A DNA stretch of 64,000 nt. Source: Pseudeuparius sepicola. Lineage: Eukaryota > Arthropoda > Insecta > Coleoptera > Anthribidae. A program made the position numbers and the translations under genes. Every line of letters starts with the position of its first letter. Within the stretch, counting starts at the first letter, position 1. The stretch spans positions 19,980,901-20,044,900 of the forward strand of contig OY987299.1 in NCBI GenBank assembly GCA_963920635.1, given 5' to 3'. Shown here piece after piece: positions 1 through 11,218 of the stretch. Under the pieces are notes generated by a model that was not told where the DNA came from, did not search any database, and saw only the letters and a list, made by a program, of their open reading frames with translations.

Positions 1-358
1 CGAAATATGTGATAAAAAATACAGGTCCCTATTTAAAAAATGAAGATGATCCCTCTATCTCAAAAAAGAAACTCGCCCCGAAAATCTAAAAATACCATGA
101 CGTAGTCCAAAAAAAGTTGCAATGAAAAAGTATAATTTATTTTTTATTATTATCGCAAATGGCGCCAGAAAAAAATAAAATATAATTTTCAAAAATTCTT
201 TTTTTTAAATATCACGGCAACCCATCAAAATTATTTAACTTCCTTAACAGCATATTGTTAGGTGCCCAAAGCGCAACTTTGCCCCCATTTGGCCGACTTC
301 GTATCTGTTACGGTTTCAGAGATCCCCATGATAAGCACCGGAACTGAATCACCCTGTA
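1..358. mobile_element. Right end of a TIR DNA transposon/MITE, cut by the window edge
   Basis: The sequence runs into a terminus reading TCACCCTGTA at 349-358, the same end motif carried by many other elements in this window. The stretch before it (about 311-330, with GATCCCCAT) resembles the terminal region of the element at 16996-18481. The left end lies outside the window, so size and family cannot be given. No coding region is visible. Confidence 0.45.
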
Positions 359-689
359 TTCCCGCGAGGCATTTTAAGTGCTCCCGTGAGGATTTGTCTC
401 CTTCTCGTCTCGGCAATATTTTTATGTCCGACTGACGACAGTCGTCTATCAACTTTTTTCAGTCTCAATTTACAATATTTCGAGCAACAGGTCTAGGCAA
501 TTTCTGAGGTATGCCTTTCGGTCTGTACAAATTGAAAGCGGTTCATATTAGAGAAGTCACAGGTCACGGCGGGCGAGGGAGATCGATAATGACAACCCGG
601 TGAATCGGCGGTTTTTGGCCGCGGATATCCGCAGGGGTAGCGGAGAGCGCTCGCTGTATGTGGCCGCACATAATAAATAATGGTGGATA

Positions 690-2590
690 TACAGGGTGAC
701 ATAGAAAAAAGTACATTACATACTGCCACACCATAGAGGACACTAAAATAAGAAAAAAAGTTCCTATGAACATGGGTCCGCAAGGCCTTCGGTTAAAAGA
801 TACGGGTGTTGAATTGTAATTTTTTTTATTTATTTGCAAAAACAATGATAAATACTTCAACAATTAAATTGTAATGTTATGATGAAAAATACGATTAATT
901 AAAACAAAACATTAAGGTTTTAGAAGATGTTCAAATTGTTGCCCTTGTACTTCAATACATTTTTCCATTCTTCTTCTTAATGATTGACCGGCATCTTTGA
1001 AATATTCCTGGGTCATTACGAAATCTATCTGCCGATTCCATAATTCTTATCCATAACTGTGCTTCATTATGTATTTCTACAGCATAAACTTCATTTTTCA
1101 TAAATCCCCAAAATGAAAAATCGAGGGGATTAAGGTCGGGACTACGAGCTGGACAGCGTACAGGCCCTCCTCGACCAATCCACTTATTTCCAAATCTCCT
1201 GTCCAAATATTCCTTTGCCACTCGAGCAAAGTGAGCTGGCGCCCCATCATGCATGTAATACATTCTTCCAGCAATGGCCAATGGGACATCCTCTAATAAT
1301 GTATTTAAATCATTCTCCAAGAAATTTCGATACAGTGCACCTGTCAATCGATTGGGCAATCGAAATGGGCCAATTAAGTAATTGTCGATTGTACCTGCCC
1401 ACACATTAATAGAAAACCCATATTGGTGACTTCGAATTACAGTTTGATGAGGATTTTCATCACTCCAATAGTGCATGTTATGTAGGTTTAGAATACCATC
1501 ACGACTAAAACCAGCTTCGTCAGTAAACAAAATTGATGAAATAATGTTTTGTCTTTGGTTTTGCAACCATTCGCAAAATTGTACACGAGGAAAAAAAGTC
1601 ATGTTGCAATAGTGAATGAATTTTTTGGAAATGGTATGGGCCAAGAAGTTGTTCTTTCAAAATGTGTCTAACTGATTCACGGTTAACGTTTCGCACCGCT
1701 GAACTTATTTTCCTGGTGCTTGTTCTCGGATTATTTTCTACCATTCGTAAAACAGTTTCTTCGTTTTGCACAGTGCGACGAGTTCTGGAAACCCCACTAT
1801 TCACTTTTGGTTTTCTAAAACGGCCATCTTCTCCCAAACGCCTATGCACAGCAATAAATGTTCGAACATTAGGAACTTGTTTTAAAGGATATCTTTCTCG
1901 ATAGATACGTTGAGCTTCGTAAGAATTTGATCTAGCTTCGCCGTAGGTAACACATAATCATGTCCCTGTATTCTTCAAAAGTATACTGAACCCTTTTGAA
2001 ATTAATTTTGAATCATCAAAGAGAAAACCAATAAAAAAACTTAAACAAGAACACAAAATACCTACTACCTAATAACAATTATTAAATTAGTTTGACAAGT
2101 GTCATTATGACACATTGTTTCATTGTTACTTTTCATTGTTTTAGCAAAGGTTACTTTGATGCTTTTTGAATAAGTAATTTGCATGCATTGTCGGCTTTAG
2201 ATGCATTTGTACTGGAACCATTGCTTCTAGCGTCTTGGACAAGGTATACCTTTCGTAAGTATAAAAGATGGGATAACATTTTTTCAGTCGAAAATAACAT
2301 ACACTGTATAGCAAAAAAGTTAGGACCGATTCAATAGAGATGGAACCCTGTAATGTAGAGCGTATTTGAATTTAGCATGATAAAAAAAACTGTATGCCAC
2401 ATTTTATCCATTTCTTGCGTCTCTGGTTAAAGATATTCGTAAAAAACAAAACAAAAAAAATTACAATTCAACACCCCGTATCTTTTAACCGAAGGCCTTG
2501 CGGACCCATGTTCATAGAAACCTTTTTCTTATTTTAGTGTCCTCTATGGTGTGGCAGTATGTAATGTACTTTTTTCTATGTCACCCTGTA
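690..2590 (-). mobile_element. Tc1/mariner-type DNA transposon, copy 1 (DD41D-like spacing)
   Basis: The element is bounded by inverted repeats of about 130 bp (690-826 and 2454-2590). Both start TACAGGGTGACATAG and sit next to TA, as expected for the TA duplication of IS630/Tc1/mariner transposons. A second copy in the opposite orientation lies at 62010-63894 and is similar along its whole length. The interior holds one broken transposase gene on the minus strand. Family assignment rests on the transposase motifs; I have not matched it to a named Repbase family. Confidence 0.9.
912..1994 (-). pseudogene. Broken DDE transposase of mariner copy 1
   Basis: An N-terminal helix-turn-helix region of the type found in insect Tc1/mariner relatives (HRRLGEDG, then a basic RTRRTVQNE segment) is followed by a DDE_3-like core. 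The core shows ILFTDEAGF (D1), MHDGAPAHF (D2) and SPDLNPLDF (D3). By my count 41 residues separate D2 from D3, giving DD41D. The motifs are intact but the frame is not. The ATG at the start slot (1992-1994) reads AGG. A 4-base insertion near 1950 breaks the N-terminus. A run of seven T in the coding strand (about 1591-1597) shifts frame between HDFF and PRVQFCEWL. One extra G near the C-terminus (about 990) breaks the tail. Compared with copy 2 this copy keeps the D3 region but lost its start. Function in vivo is very unlikely. Confidence 0.9.
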
Positions 2591-3239
2591 TATAAGCCGA
2601 GTCATGGCGGTTGGCATTTTTAAGAATTCGCCGAGCATCGGTAGGTATAATACGCAAACGAGGCAGGGTTTGGTTGGTCGGGAAAGATTCTCGAGAGCCG
2701 ATGCGGGTTTCTTGTGGAGTGTTTTACTTTGTAGTTAAAAGGACAATATTTTCGATTTCCTCGTAATTTACCTACAATAATCCAGAAAGTGATTATTTTT
2801 AAAATGTGCCCAAAGGGTGAAGCCCGTTTTGTAATAGGGAAGTTTTCTCTAATCGAATTTCGAGATAAAATGCTAATCAGCGGATGAAGGATCACCAAAT
2901 TACACTACTAGCACATATAACTTTCCTCAAAAGTGTTTCATTAAATAATAATTTGAAAATAAAGTGAAGATTTTTTAAATCTTCATTCGTTTTTCCGACG
3001 GGGCATTCGTTTTTCCGACGGGGGTTTCTAAGTCACAATAGTTCCCGAAAATTCACGAACGCTAGCTTAGAAGAAGAAATAAAAATAATTGGACATTGTG
3101 AAATATCCTTCAGCTGACAGCGGACAGCATAACCAACAAATCCAAACCACAGAATTATTCTGTGCCCAAACTTTGGACAGTTTTGTTTTTGATGAGAGCT
3201 TTTGTGGTAGAAACATATTATTTATTATTATCTTCTAGT
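2591..3239. other. Unique sequence with a small 20-bp tandem duplication
   Basis: No gene recognised. At 2984-3023 a 20-bp unit (CATTCGTTTTTCCGACGGGG) is repeated twice head to tail. The minus-strand open frame over 2620-2898 shows no recognisable domain and is probably chance. Confidence 0.5.
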
Positions 3240-6170
3240 TTAAAAAGAAAAGAAAAGAAAAGAAGACGTTTATTTCCAACAGGATTACACCCAATTATAG
3301 GAAATACAAAAGAAAAAGAAATCAAACAATGTGCACTATACATGCATACCAAAATATTATACATCAAAATAAATATACTCTAAAAAGTGATGCTGTTCAA
3401 AATAGCCTCCAGAGATTCGTGATGTATATCCCTATCTTTACACAAGCTATCAAACTCCCTACATAAAACATACACAGGACACATATACATTACATTTGTA
3501 TTGATTGAGGGATTGTAAAACACTGGTGTATGACGGGACTCACAACGCGGTACCATAAAATTAAGGCTTTGCAACAGAAATGGGCAATCGATATTGTTAT
3601 GTAAGATATTATATAGAAATTTTACAGCGATTAATCTCCGTCTCTCATGCAGTGAGGTCTCTCGACAACGTGACAACAGTAGATCGTGATCATAACCTCT
3701 GGGTGCATACACTAGGTCTTCTTTATACACAAGATATTTAAGGAATCTTCGCTGTACTGATTCAATACTATTTATGTGGCAGTTGTATATGGGTGACCAG
3801 ATTAAGGTGCAGGATTCCAGTCTTGAACGGACGAAAGTGTAATATAAGAGCTTTAGTGTCTGTGGATTTTCAAATAATCTGCTATTCCTTATAACAAATC
3901 CCAGTGTCCTTGCAGCTGAAGAAACCAGGTATTGAATGTGAGGTACAAATGTAAATTTTTGGTCAAAGTAAACACCTAAATCTTTGATAATATCCAATCG
4001 ATCTAAAGCAGTTACTCCAATTTTGTAACTGTAAGTTATCGGATGTTTTACTCTTGTAAAGCTGATTACACTACACTTTCCCTCGTTATTGTTACACCAG
4101 TTAACGACCACGTCTATATCCCCCTGCAAAGAAACACAATCATCGTGGGTTCTAATATTTTTGAAAAGTTTCAGATCATCCGCATACACCAGCTTTTCAC
4201 ACTCAATTAGTCCTATCAAGTCATTAATAAATATCAGAAATAGGAGTGGACCAAGATTGGACCCCTGTGGCACCCCAGAAGTGGCAGTGAACAAGTGAGA
4301 TGAGAAACCTTCTATTTCAACAAATTGTTTGCGATCGATCAAGTACGAACACAAGAAAGACACGAGATTAAGTGCTGCGCCAAACTGTTCCAATTTTGAG
4401 AGCAAAACGTAGTGATCAATCTGGTCAAAGGCCTTCTGGAAATCCGTATACACAACGTCGACTTGCCCCCTGTCATCCAAAACTTCACATATTTGTTGCG
4501 ACAGGGAGGCAAGATTTGTCAAACACGATCTTTTATTGATGAACCCGTGCTGTTCAGGAAAAACAGAGTTTTTTACGTCAGCATAAATTGCGCCGTGAAT
4601 TAAAATTTCGAATATTTTAGAAAAGTTGCAAAGAATTGAGACCGGTCTATAATTGGTAAACTGAGTAGGATCGCCCTTTTTTAAAACGGGACATACTCTC
4701 GCAGTTTTCCACAATTCTGGAAAGCTACATTCCCTTAGACTTAGGTTAAAAATAAATGCGAGTGGTTCGGCCAGAACACGAGCGCAGTCCCTTATCAAGA
4801 AACTAGGGATACCATCAACTCCTGCAGTCATCTTATTTTTTAGTTTTTTGCTTGCGAAAACGACATCTTCTGAAGTAAACCTAGGGATATGCAGTAGATT
4901 AGACACATTCAAGTTAGATTCATTTTTTTCAATGCGTATGTGAGAGACTTTGTATACGCTATTAAAATAAGTTGCAAAATAGTTTACAATATCTTGGGGA
5001 TTTTTGTATGTCATGTTGACATTTGACATAGCACAGGGAATTCTTGAATGACCTCTTTTACCCCTCACGAACGACCAAAACACAGAAGGATCACTAGCAA
5101 TATTTGACTCCGCACGAATTAGATATTGCTTGTAAGCCACATTTATTTTTTGTTTTACTGTTCTGCGGAGGTCCATATATTTATGTTTAAAATATTCCGA
5201 TTTATGGATTTTAAAATCTCGATAGCATTTTTCTTTTAAATAAATATTGTCGATAATGTCTTTCGAAAACCAAGGGGGAAAGCGGCGCCGTCTATTAACT
5301 TTTAAAGGTACACAAGTGTCAAATATATTTCCCAAAATGTTGTAAAAGGCCTCACACACTAAATTTACATCGGAATGCTCATAGAGAGGGGTCCAATCTG
5401 TCTCACATAAGGTTGCATATAACAGAGGATAATTAGCCTTTCTAAAATTATAAGCCTTGGAAACATTTGTGCTCACTGGAAAATTATTCACGTGATCTTG
5501 TACCGCTTTAAAGTCCACTATGATGGATGGGTGGTGCGAGTCCTCGGCCACTAAAGGAAGATTATTGCACATAACACTACAGATATCATTGGAAAAAACT
5601 AAGTCCAAAAGCCGGTTGTTTGAGTTTAGTATGTTATTGTACTGCTGCAAATTACAGATTTGAGCAAGGGTATTCATTACCGCACACTTTGCGTCGGTCA
5701 GATTCTGATTAATATTCTGACTAATATTCTGATTAATATTCTCGTACGATGGTATATTGAAATCGCCAAGAATTACAATTTTGTTGTTATTTGAGGTTAA
5801 CTCCAACGAGATGATAAAATCAACAAACGACTCAAATTCATATAGTGAAATTGCTGGTGGAATATAAACTACAATTATAAAGATTAACAAACAACCAGTA
5901 GTTATCTTACAGCCGACGATATCGATCCGCGGGCAGGAGTCCTTAAAGTTAGTAAAATGTAATCGTTCACTGGCGTACTTACGACTTATACCTATCGCCA
6001 CACCACCACCCTTCGAAGTATCAGTCAATAATAGGTCCCTGTCACACCGGTACACTATGTATGAATCAGGAAATACCTCAGCATCAAACACGTCACTCCG
6101 AAGCCAAGTCTCAGTAACTGCTATCATATCAAAAAGTATTGTCCAAAACCGCATTGAATATAATAATATA
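3240..6170 (-). mobile_element. 5'-truncated LINE of the Jockey/CR1 group
   Basis: The element reads on the minus strand. It contains a 924-codon endonuclease plus reverse-transcriptase ORF, a short 3' UTR and a 3' tail of TTTTC repeats (about 3240-3263 on the plus strand as AAAAG units). The 5' boundary is inferred near 6160-6180, where the endonuclease alignment stops just before the usual N-terminal motif and AT-rich flank begins. There is no ORF1, which fits 5' truncation by incomplete reverse transcription. I did not find a clear target-site duplication. Confidence 0.85.
3380..6154 (-). CDS. LINE ORF2: apurinic-type endonuclease and reverse transcriptase, 5' truncated
   Basis: The protein nicks target DNA and copies the element RNA at the nick (target-primed reverse transcription). 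Seen in the 924-residue frame: the endonuclease motif TETWL (E15), ILGDFN (129-133, D131), LDLVFSND (183-190) and the SHHP motif (206-209). The RT core follows: TAGVDGIP (443-450), YRPVSIL (502-508), YTDFQKAFD (569-577, D571), SGVPQGS (626-632) and the YADD catalytic box (657-660). The C-terminal portion after 800 is of the kind found in Jockey/CR1-group LINEs. The frame has no stop or frameshift, so the insertion is probably young. The first methionine is probably not native: the endonuclease normally begins about 25-30 residues earlier. Exact clade (Jockey, CR1, Daphne) is not resolved. Confidence 0.92.
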   Translation of the reverse strand: MRFWTILFDMIAVTETWLRSDVFDAEVFPDSYIVYRCDRDLLLTDTSKGGGVAIGISRKYASERLHFTNFKDSCPRIDIVGCKITTGCLLIFIIVVYIPPAISLYEFESFVDFIISLELTSNNNKIVILGDFNIPSYENINQNISQNINQNLTDAKCAVMNTLAQICNLQQYNNILNSNNRLLDLVFSNDICSVMCNNLPLVAEDSHHPSIIVDFKAVQDHVNNFPVSTNVSKAYNFRKANYPLLYATLCETDWTPLYEHSDVNLVCEAFYNILGNIFDTCVPLKVNRRRRFPPWFSKDIIDNIYLKEKCYRDFKIHKSEYFKHKYMDLRRTVKQKINVAYKQYLIRAESNIASDPSVFWSFVRGKRGHSRIPCAMSNVNMTYKNPQDIVNYFATYFNSVYKVSHIRIEKNESNLNVSNLLHIPRFTSEDVVFASKKLKNKMTAGVDGIPSFLIRDCARVLAEPLAFIFNLSLRECSFPELWKTARVCPVLKKGDPTQFTNYRPVSILCNFSKIFEILIHGAIYADVKNSVFPEQHGFINKRSCLTNLASLSQQICEVLDDRGQVDVVYTDFQKAFDQIDHYVLLSKLEQFGAALNLVSFLCSYLIDRKQFVEIEGFSSHLFTATSGVPQGSNLGPLLFLIFINDLIGLIECEKLVYADDLKLFKNIRTHDDCVSLQGDIDVVVNWCNNNEGKCSVISFTRVKHPITYSYKIGVTALDRLDIIKDLGVYFDQKFTFVPHIQYLVSSAARTLGFVIRNSRLFENPQTLKLLYYTFVRSRLESCTLIWSPIYNCHINSIESVQRRFLKYLVYKEDLVYAPRGYDHDLLLSRCRETSLHERRRLIAVKFLYNILHNNIDCPFLLQSLNFMVPRCESRHTPVFYNPSINTNVMYMCPVYVLCREFDSLCKDRDIHHESLEAILNSITF

Positions 6171-7094
6171 TAAATAATAATAAGGAAGGCACGAGTATAA
6201 AGGATTAATTTTTCTATTTACTCTGGGGAAAGGTAGGTAGGAAATCCCAGATTAAATTATCTTAATGTAATTAATTTATTTTGTATACAGCATAGGTATA
6301 TACAGGGTGTATCTTTGATAGGTACAGAAATTTTAACCACGTAATCGGGGACGTTCATAAAACCGAAAAATGAAAAAAAAAATTTTTTTAATCGATGTTT
6401 AGAAAATGGGGCAAATCAATCTTTATCCGTGCTCAATGCACGCCGCTGGATCGTCACTAGAAGCGCTTAGAGGGGAGGTCTAACCTCTCCCTAGGAGATG
6501 GAGGGGAATAACGTTAGATTAGGAAGGGGAATACCGCGACGTTGCCGCATGTCAGAGTGGAATAAATCTGCTTGCAGAATTAGGTACCTAGGTACCTTTG
6601 AAAATTACTGCTGGTAGGTATCCACGTTTTTTTATGATGTCGGTTGCTGTGACGAACTGTTTATTGCTTTCTTCACAGGCGCACACAATAATTTAACAAA
6701 CACGTCAGTTTTTATCACTTTACTGTTATTTTAAGTCCCTAGGCAGCAGAAATGTATCCGAGCGCCGCTCGGAAAAGTCATTGCTAGAAAACTCATTGCT
6801 GATTTCACACTCATAATTTTTTGACAAGTCTTTTGTGGAGTAGGTATCTACCTACCTACCTATTTTACAACTGATTTTCAGGCCGCAATTTTTTTATACT
6901 AATAATTAGCCATCTCTTGGGACACCTTGGGATAATAAATTTCTGATCGGCAATCAACTGAATAAAGTATTTGTTTTAAAATACAAATTATCTGTAAAAA
7001 TTGCAAATTTCCACAACCACCCATAGGGTAGAGCGTAGAGCAGCGGCGCGTTACTTTTTTTTAGCGAGTGTTCGCCTGTAGCCCTATCATCTCG

Positions 7095-7409
7095 AAAAAA
7101 GTGGGGGAAGACTGTAATTTGACGTGAATTTAACGCGCGGCTTCGATTTGTTCATAGTTTTTAATATTTTTCAACCCTTGCCCGATAGTGCGCCACCTTT
7201 AAACCCCCTCAGGGTTGTGGTCCTATGTATTATCTACTTTTAAAAAATTATTCGTTTCGGAAAAAAGTGGGGGAAGACTGTCATTTGATGTGAATTTAAC
7301 GCGCGGCCCCGATTTGTTCATCGTTTTTAATATTTTTCTACCCTTGCCTGATGGTGCGCCACTTTTAAACCCCCTCAGGGTTGTTGTCCTGTCTATTGTC
7401 TACTTTTAA
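7095..7409. repeat. Tandem duplication, period 166 bp, about 1.9 copies
   Basis: The motif AAAAAAGTGGGGGAAGACTG occurs at 7095 and again at 7261. Both are followed by the same order of blocks (AATTTAACGCGCGG, GATTTGTTCAT, CCCTTGCC, AACCCCCTCAGGGTTG). The two units differ by scattered substitutions, so the duplication is not recent. Confidence 0.85.
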
Positions 7410-7800
7410 TAGTATATTACACACCGAGGTGTCTCGAGATAAAGTAAACTTTCCACCCGGGCGGGAGGGCGGTAAGTCCGTCCGATTTTGGGATTTAACA
7501 GCTGATTGATATCGATCCGCGTCCGCCTGTAATTTTTGGGAGCGCCAGCTTCAACAAGCAATTTATTATTATACAGAATGCCTTACGTGTGGCTATTCTG
7601 TGGTATAACAATTCTGTTTCCAAAACGTGGACGCGTATGCAAACGTCGCGTCTCACTAACCGATATTGTTCCGTTACTTTGCTTTGTTTTACGAACTGTC
7701 GTCGGAACTGAACCTGCTTCTGTACATTTTTCCAGATCCGTTCGCCATTTTTTTGGACCAGCAGTGATGTCCAAACCTGTTGCAATTGCCGCTACGAATT

Positions 7801-8605
7801 TGCAGTGAAATAACAAGTGATTTTTTCATATTTCCGTTAAGAAATGCAGTGTTAAACGTTCGCGGCCTTCGTATGAAAACAGTGCTAGATAGGTTCCTAC
7901 TAGGTACCCCAATTACGCGCGAGGATAAAAGAAGCAGCTTCAAGGGTTCGCGAAAATTCGGGTTTTATTAGACGCATACGGTATGGATCTAATTGTACAA
8001 TCCACCTAGTCGAGTCCCCGTTGGAATAAATCAGCTGAGGGAAACCGAGACGTCCCTAATATTTGACATCGCGCCGCTTTAAGTGTGCAGTGAAAAAAAA
8101 AACAAGTGTTTTGTTCGTATTTCCGTAAAAATAGACTATGAAGTGTTATACCTTCGCGACCATCGTATAAAAACAGTGCCACTAGTTAGGTAGGTACTTA
8201 GTGCTTTATGTGATTTTGTGAAGATTTTTGGATAGTATCTAAACACAAGAAAATAGTAAAAATAATCGATGCATCTCAAAGGTAGGCTTTTTCATGCTAT
8301 TCGTCGAGCTATTCGCTAAAAGAACCTTTAAGGAGTTGTCCAAAAATTATTTATTTATTTATTTAATCTCCACATACACCAAATGATACATGGTTGCGTC
8401 AATATTCTTCAAATACTGCGAAAAAGCCTCGGAAAAAGCGATTCGACTGGCAACCAGTTACCTAGTGCTTCTTGTGATTTTCGAGAGGATTTTTGGATAA
8501 CATAAGAAAGGAGTACGACACCCGCAAGGAAAATCATCCAGGCATCCGAAAGGTAGTTTTTTGCATGCTATTCGCTAAAAGAACCATTAAAGATTTGTTC
8601 AAAAA
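7801..8605. repeat. Two pairs of diverged direct repeats
   Basis: A block of about 100 bp at 7801-7910 (CATATTTCCGTTAAG, then TTCGCGGCCTTCGTATGAAA) recurs at 8085-8200 in diverged form. A second block at 8198-8345 (GTGATTTTGTGAAGATTTTT, ending GCTATTCGCTAAAAGAACC) recurs at 8461-8605. The spacings are about 284 and 263 bp, so this is an irregular internal duplication within the TIR-bounded unit. A TTTA microsatellite lies near 8348-8366. Confidence 0.65.
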
Positions 8606-8792
8606 CTAGTTGAAAGGCAAGGTCAAGGACCCATGGCCGTAGCGTCGGAAAAAGGGGTTTTAATAGCGTTTTAAAAAAAATTATTTCTGACGTTAATATG
8701 CACTTTAGAAAAATTTTAATTGCATAGGCGTAACAAGTGCATTTTTCCCGACCTGCCCTTAAAATTTCTGTACTTATCAAAGTTACACCCTG

Positions 8793-8816
8793 TATATATA
8801 TATATATATATATATA
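8793..8816. repeat. (TA)12 microsatellite abutting a transposon end
   Basis: Twelve TA units directly follow the right inverted repeat of the unit ending at 8793. The element probably inserted into, or seeded, a TA run. Confidence 0.95.
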
Positions 8817-11218
8817 TTTATCGTTTACAGGTAGGTACAAGTTTATCAGTATTTTACGTATTCTTGCAGTGTGTCTACGTTGTGTTAGTAATAGATTCTG
8901 ATAAAATAAATAAGCCACAGTTACTTTTTATCTGGCGCAATGGGCACGGTCACAAACATTTTGTTGGTATTATCGGACGTATTTGTGCAATAGCTAAGAA
9001 AGCACTTTTTCGTCATTGTGAATGAATACACACAAATACAACTCCTTTCGATGATTCTCAGTATTCTTTGTCGTCGAAATAGTAAAATATTATGTTACTG
9101 TTGTGTCCACAGTGGTGTGGACTGTCGAACGTCAAGCCTTTATTTCCTCAGTAGTTAGATTTAATCGGGGTGAGACATTAGAAAGATGCTTTATGTTTAT
9201 TTTAGTTTTATCAGTCCTAAATCATATTACTTTCATGTCACAAAAGTAACTAGGTATTCTAAATATAAAATTATATTATGAAAAATCGATTATACATAAA
9301 TATTATTAAAAAGTAAAATACAACTAATGAAATATGTATCATAGTTCAATCTGCTCGAAAACGTACAGCCTGACAACAGTGGAAATTCCAATCTGGGCAT
9401 CGTTCTGTGACTTGCATCACAGCGGTTTACGGCATAACCGATACAGCCAGGTTGTAAGAAAAAGAGATCGCAGAGTACGTTTACATAGGGAAACACTATT
9501 TTGACGTAAATTTTTAAAAATATTTCAAATTGGCGGGAAAACAGAAAGTGGATTTTCTCTCTAACAAAGCTGTAAAATAGCAAATTACATGTACTACGAT
9601 ATTGTTGAAGGTAAAAAAATCCACTGACACTAAATTTGAAAAACCGTCAACTTCCCTATTAGGTCGATAGAAATATAAACAATAGTGGGCATGTTCCAAA
9701 TTATAACGAATTAATAAGATACATTTTCAAATGTTTAAACTTAAATTTGATATACCTAGGTATTGGTATGATTAGTGTGTAAAGAAAAGAACCATAATTT
9801 TACGACACTATAGCTACGACTTCAGAAAAGAAAAATCTCAACAGGGCTTGCGGGTCCGTCCTGACGATCCCGCCTGTGGCTTGTCACTCCCGCCAGTTGG
9901 TTTTACAAGAAGTATTGCGTGTAATAAGAAGTTACAAGAAGTTAATCTGCACTTACTGGTATATCGTTTGCGATTATTACGATGAAACAGGTGTGTCCCT
10001 ATGCGAATAGACTACCCAAAGTGTTGGTGACAGTTTGTTTGTAACCTTGTGCTCGACCTTGTTTGTGCTAAACTGAGTAAAGAGGCGAAATGAGTTTTAT
10101 TTTATTGTTTCCTTCTACAATTTGACGCCTTCATATGCCTAACAGTCGAAACATTGTTTAATACGCTGCAAATGTATCTTTAATTTTAAGTCAAAGGATA
10201 GGTACTTCACTTATTGGCCCTAACTACCATTTCAATCAGAAGAAGTTGCTCTCCTTCGCAACATTCAGTTGTCTATTCGTCCGTTGTTAATATTTCTCGG
10301 TCATTTTGTCACAAATAAAGATAATAATTATTATCGTTTGCCGAACGGCACTTTGCGAAAAATTACCACAAAAATTCGACTTACAATAATTAATGCAGTC
10401 CGCTTTATTTGCCCAAATTTGCCATATTATTTTTGCCTAAAGTGTACATGTGGCTAAGTGTTCCACTACCCCTATAATTTTTAATTTATTGTGATAGGAA
10501 AAAAAACTATACAAGTTGTAGAGAATTGTATGCAGTTTTCAAATTGTATACTAAATTTATTTAACTTGAATTTGTGGATCTAGTGACAAAGATATACTAT
10601 TAATACAGTAACAAAAATATATTTGTTTTATCGAAGAGAATAAAATAATAAAATTCCTAAATGTTTAGGAGCTTTTCAGATTTTACGAATATTCGATCTT
10701 CTAAAAATAAAGTAAGTACTTCAGGAAAATCTTAAAAGGAAAGTGGTCTTTATAATAGTAGTTACTAAATGCTTATCTGGGCCCGAATATCCACTAGCTC
10801 TGAAATTGTGCAGACAAAGGTCAAAGCAGGATGTTATTCCTTTACCTGGTGTGCCACTAAAACATCATTCTGGAGTATGAATTATATTACATTATTAATT
10901 TCGGCACTTTAAAAGCACCCTAGATTTAAAATTATAACACTCGAGAAATTGGATCTAAAGTTCCGTTCTAGCGGTAACCTTGTTTCGTGGTATAGCCAAA
11001 GCCATTTGCCAACGGTTTACTACGAAAAATATAAACAAATTGGTGGGTGGTCGTATGTGGTCATATTCACAACAAAATAATTATGATGATTTGTGATAGG
11101 TCGACTTTAAAAGATCGAAACTACTTGGATTTCTATCGGAAAACAGAGCACCGCTAATGATCGCAGCAATTTTCACAGTAAGGTTAGGTGGTAATATCCC
11201 TTCTTCGTCTTTCTATGG
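8817..11218. other. Sequence without recognised genes
   Basis: I see no gene, TIR pair or strong repeat in this 2.4 kb. Short open frames (for example 9290-9583 minus and 10269-10457 plus) are AT-biased and show no motifs. Confidence 0.5.

Larger units (their letters stand above)
6301..8793. mobile_element. 2.5-kb TIR-bounded unit without a recognisable transposase
   Basis: Inverted ends match: TACAGGGTGTATCTTTGATA at 6301-6320 and its near complement at 8774-8793. The match continues through ACAGAAATTTTAA to about 38 bp with a few mismatches. Both ends abut TA. The interior holds a 166-bp tandem duplication, further diverged internal repeats and GC-richer segments, but no DDE motif. It could be a large non-autonomous element, or two solo ends of one family bracketing unrelated DNA. 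Confidence 0.6.

Noticed and set aside
7583..7816. Minus frame faintly resembling a Myb/SANT-like domain (PKKWRTDL)
   Set aside because: One short motif only, with no aligned tryptophan pattern; too weak to call.
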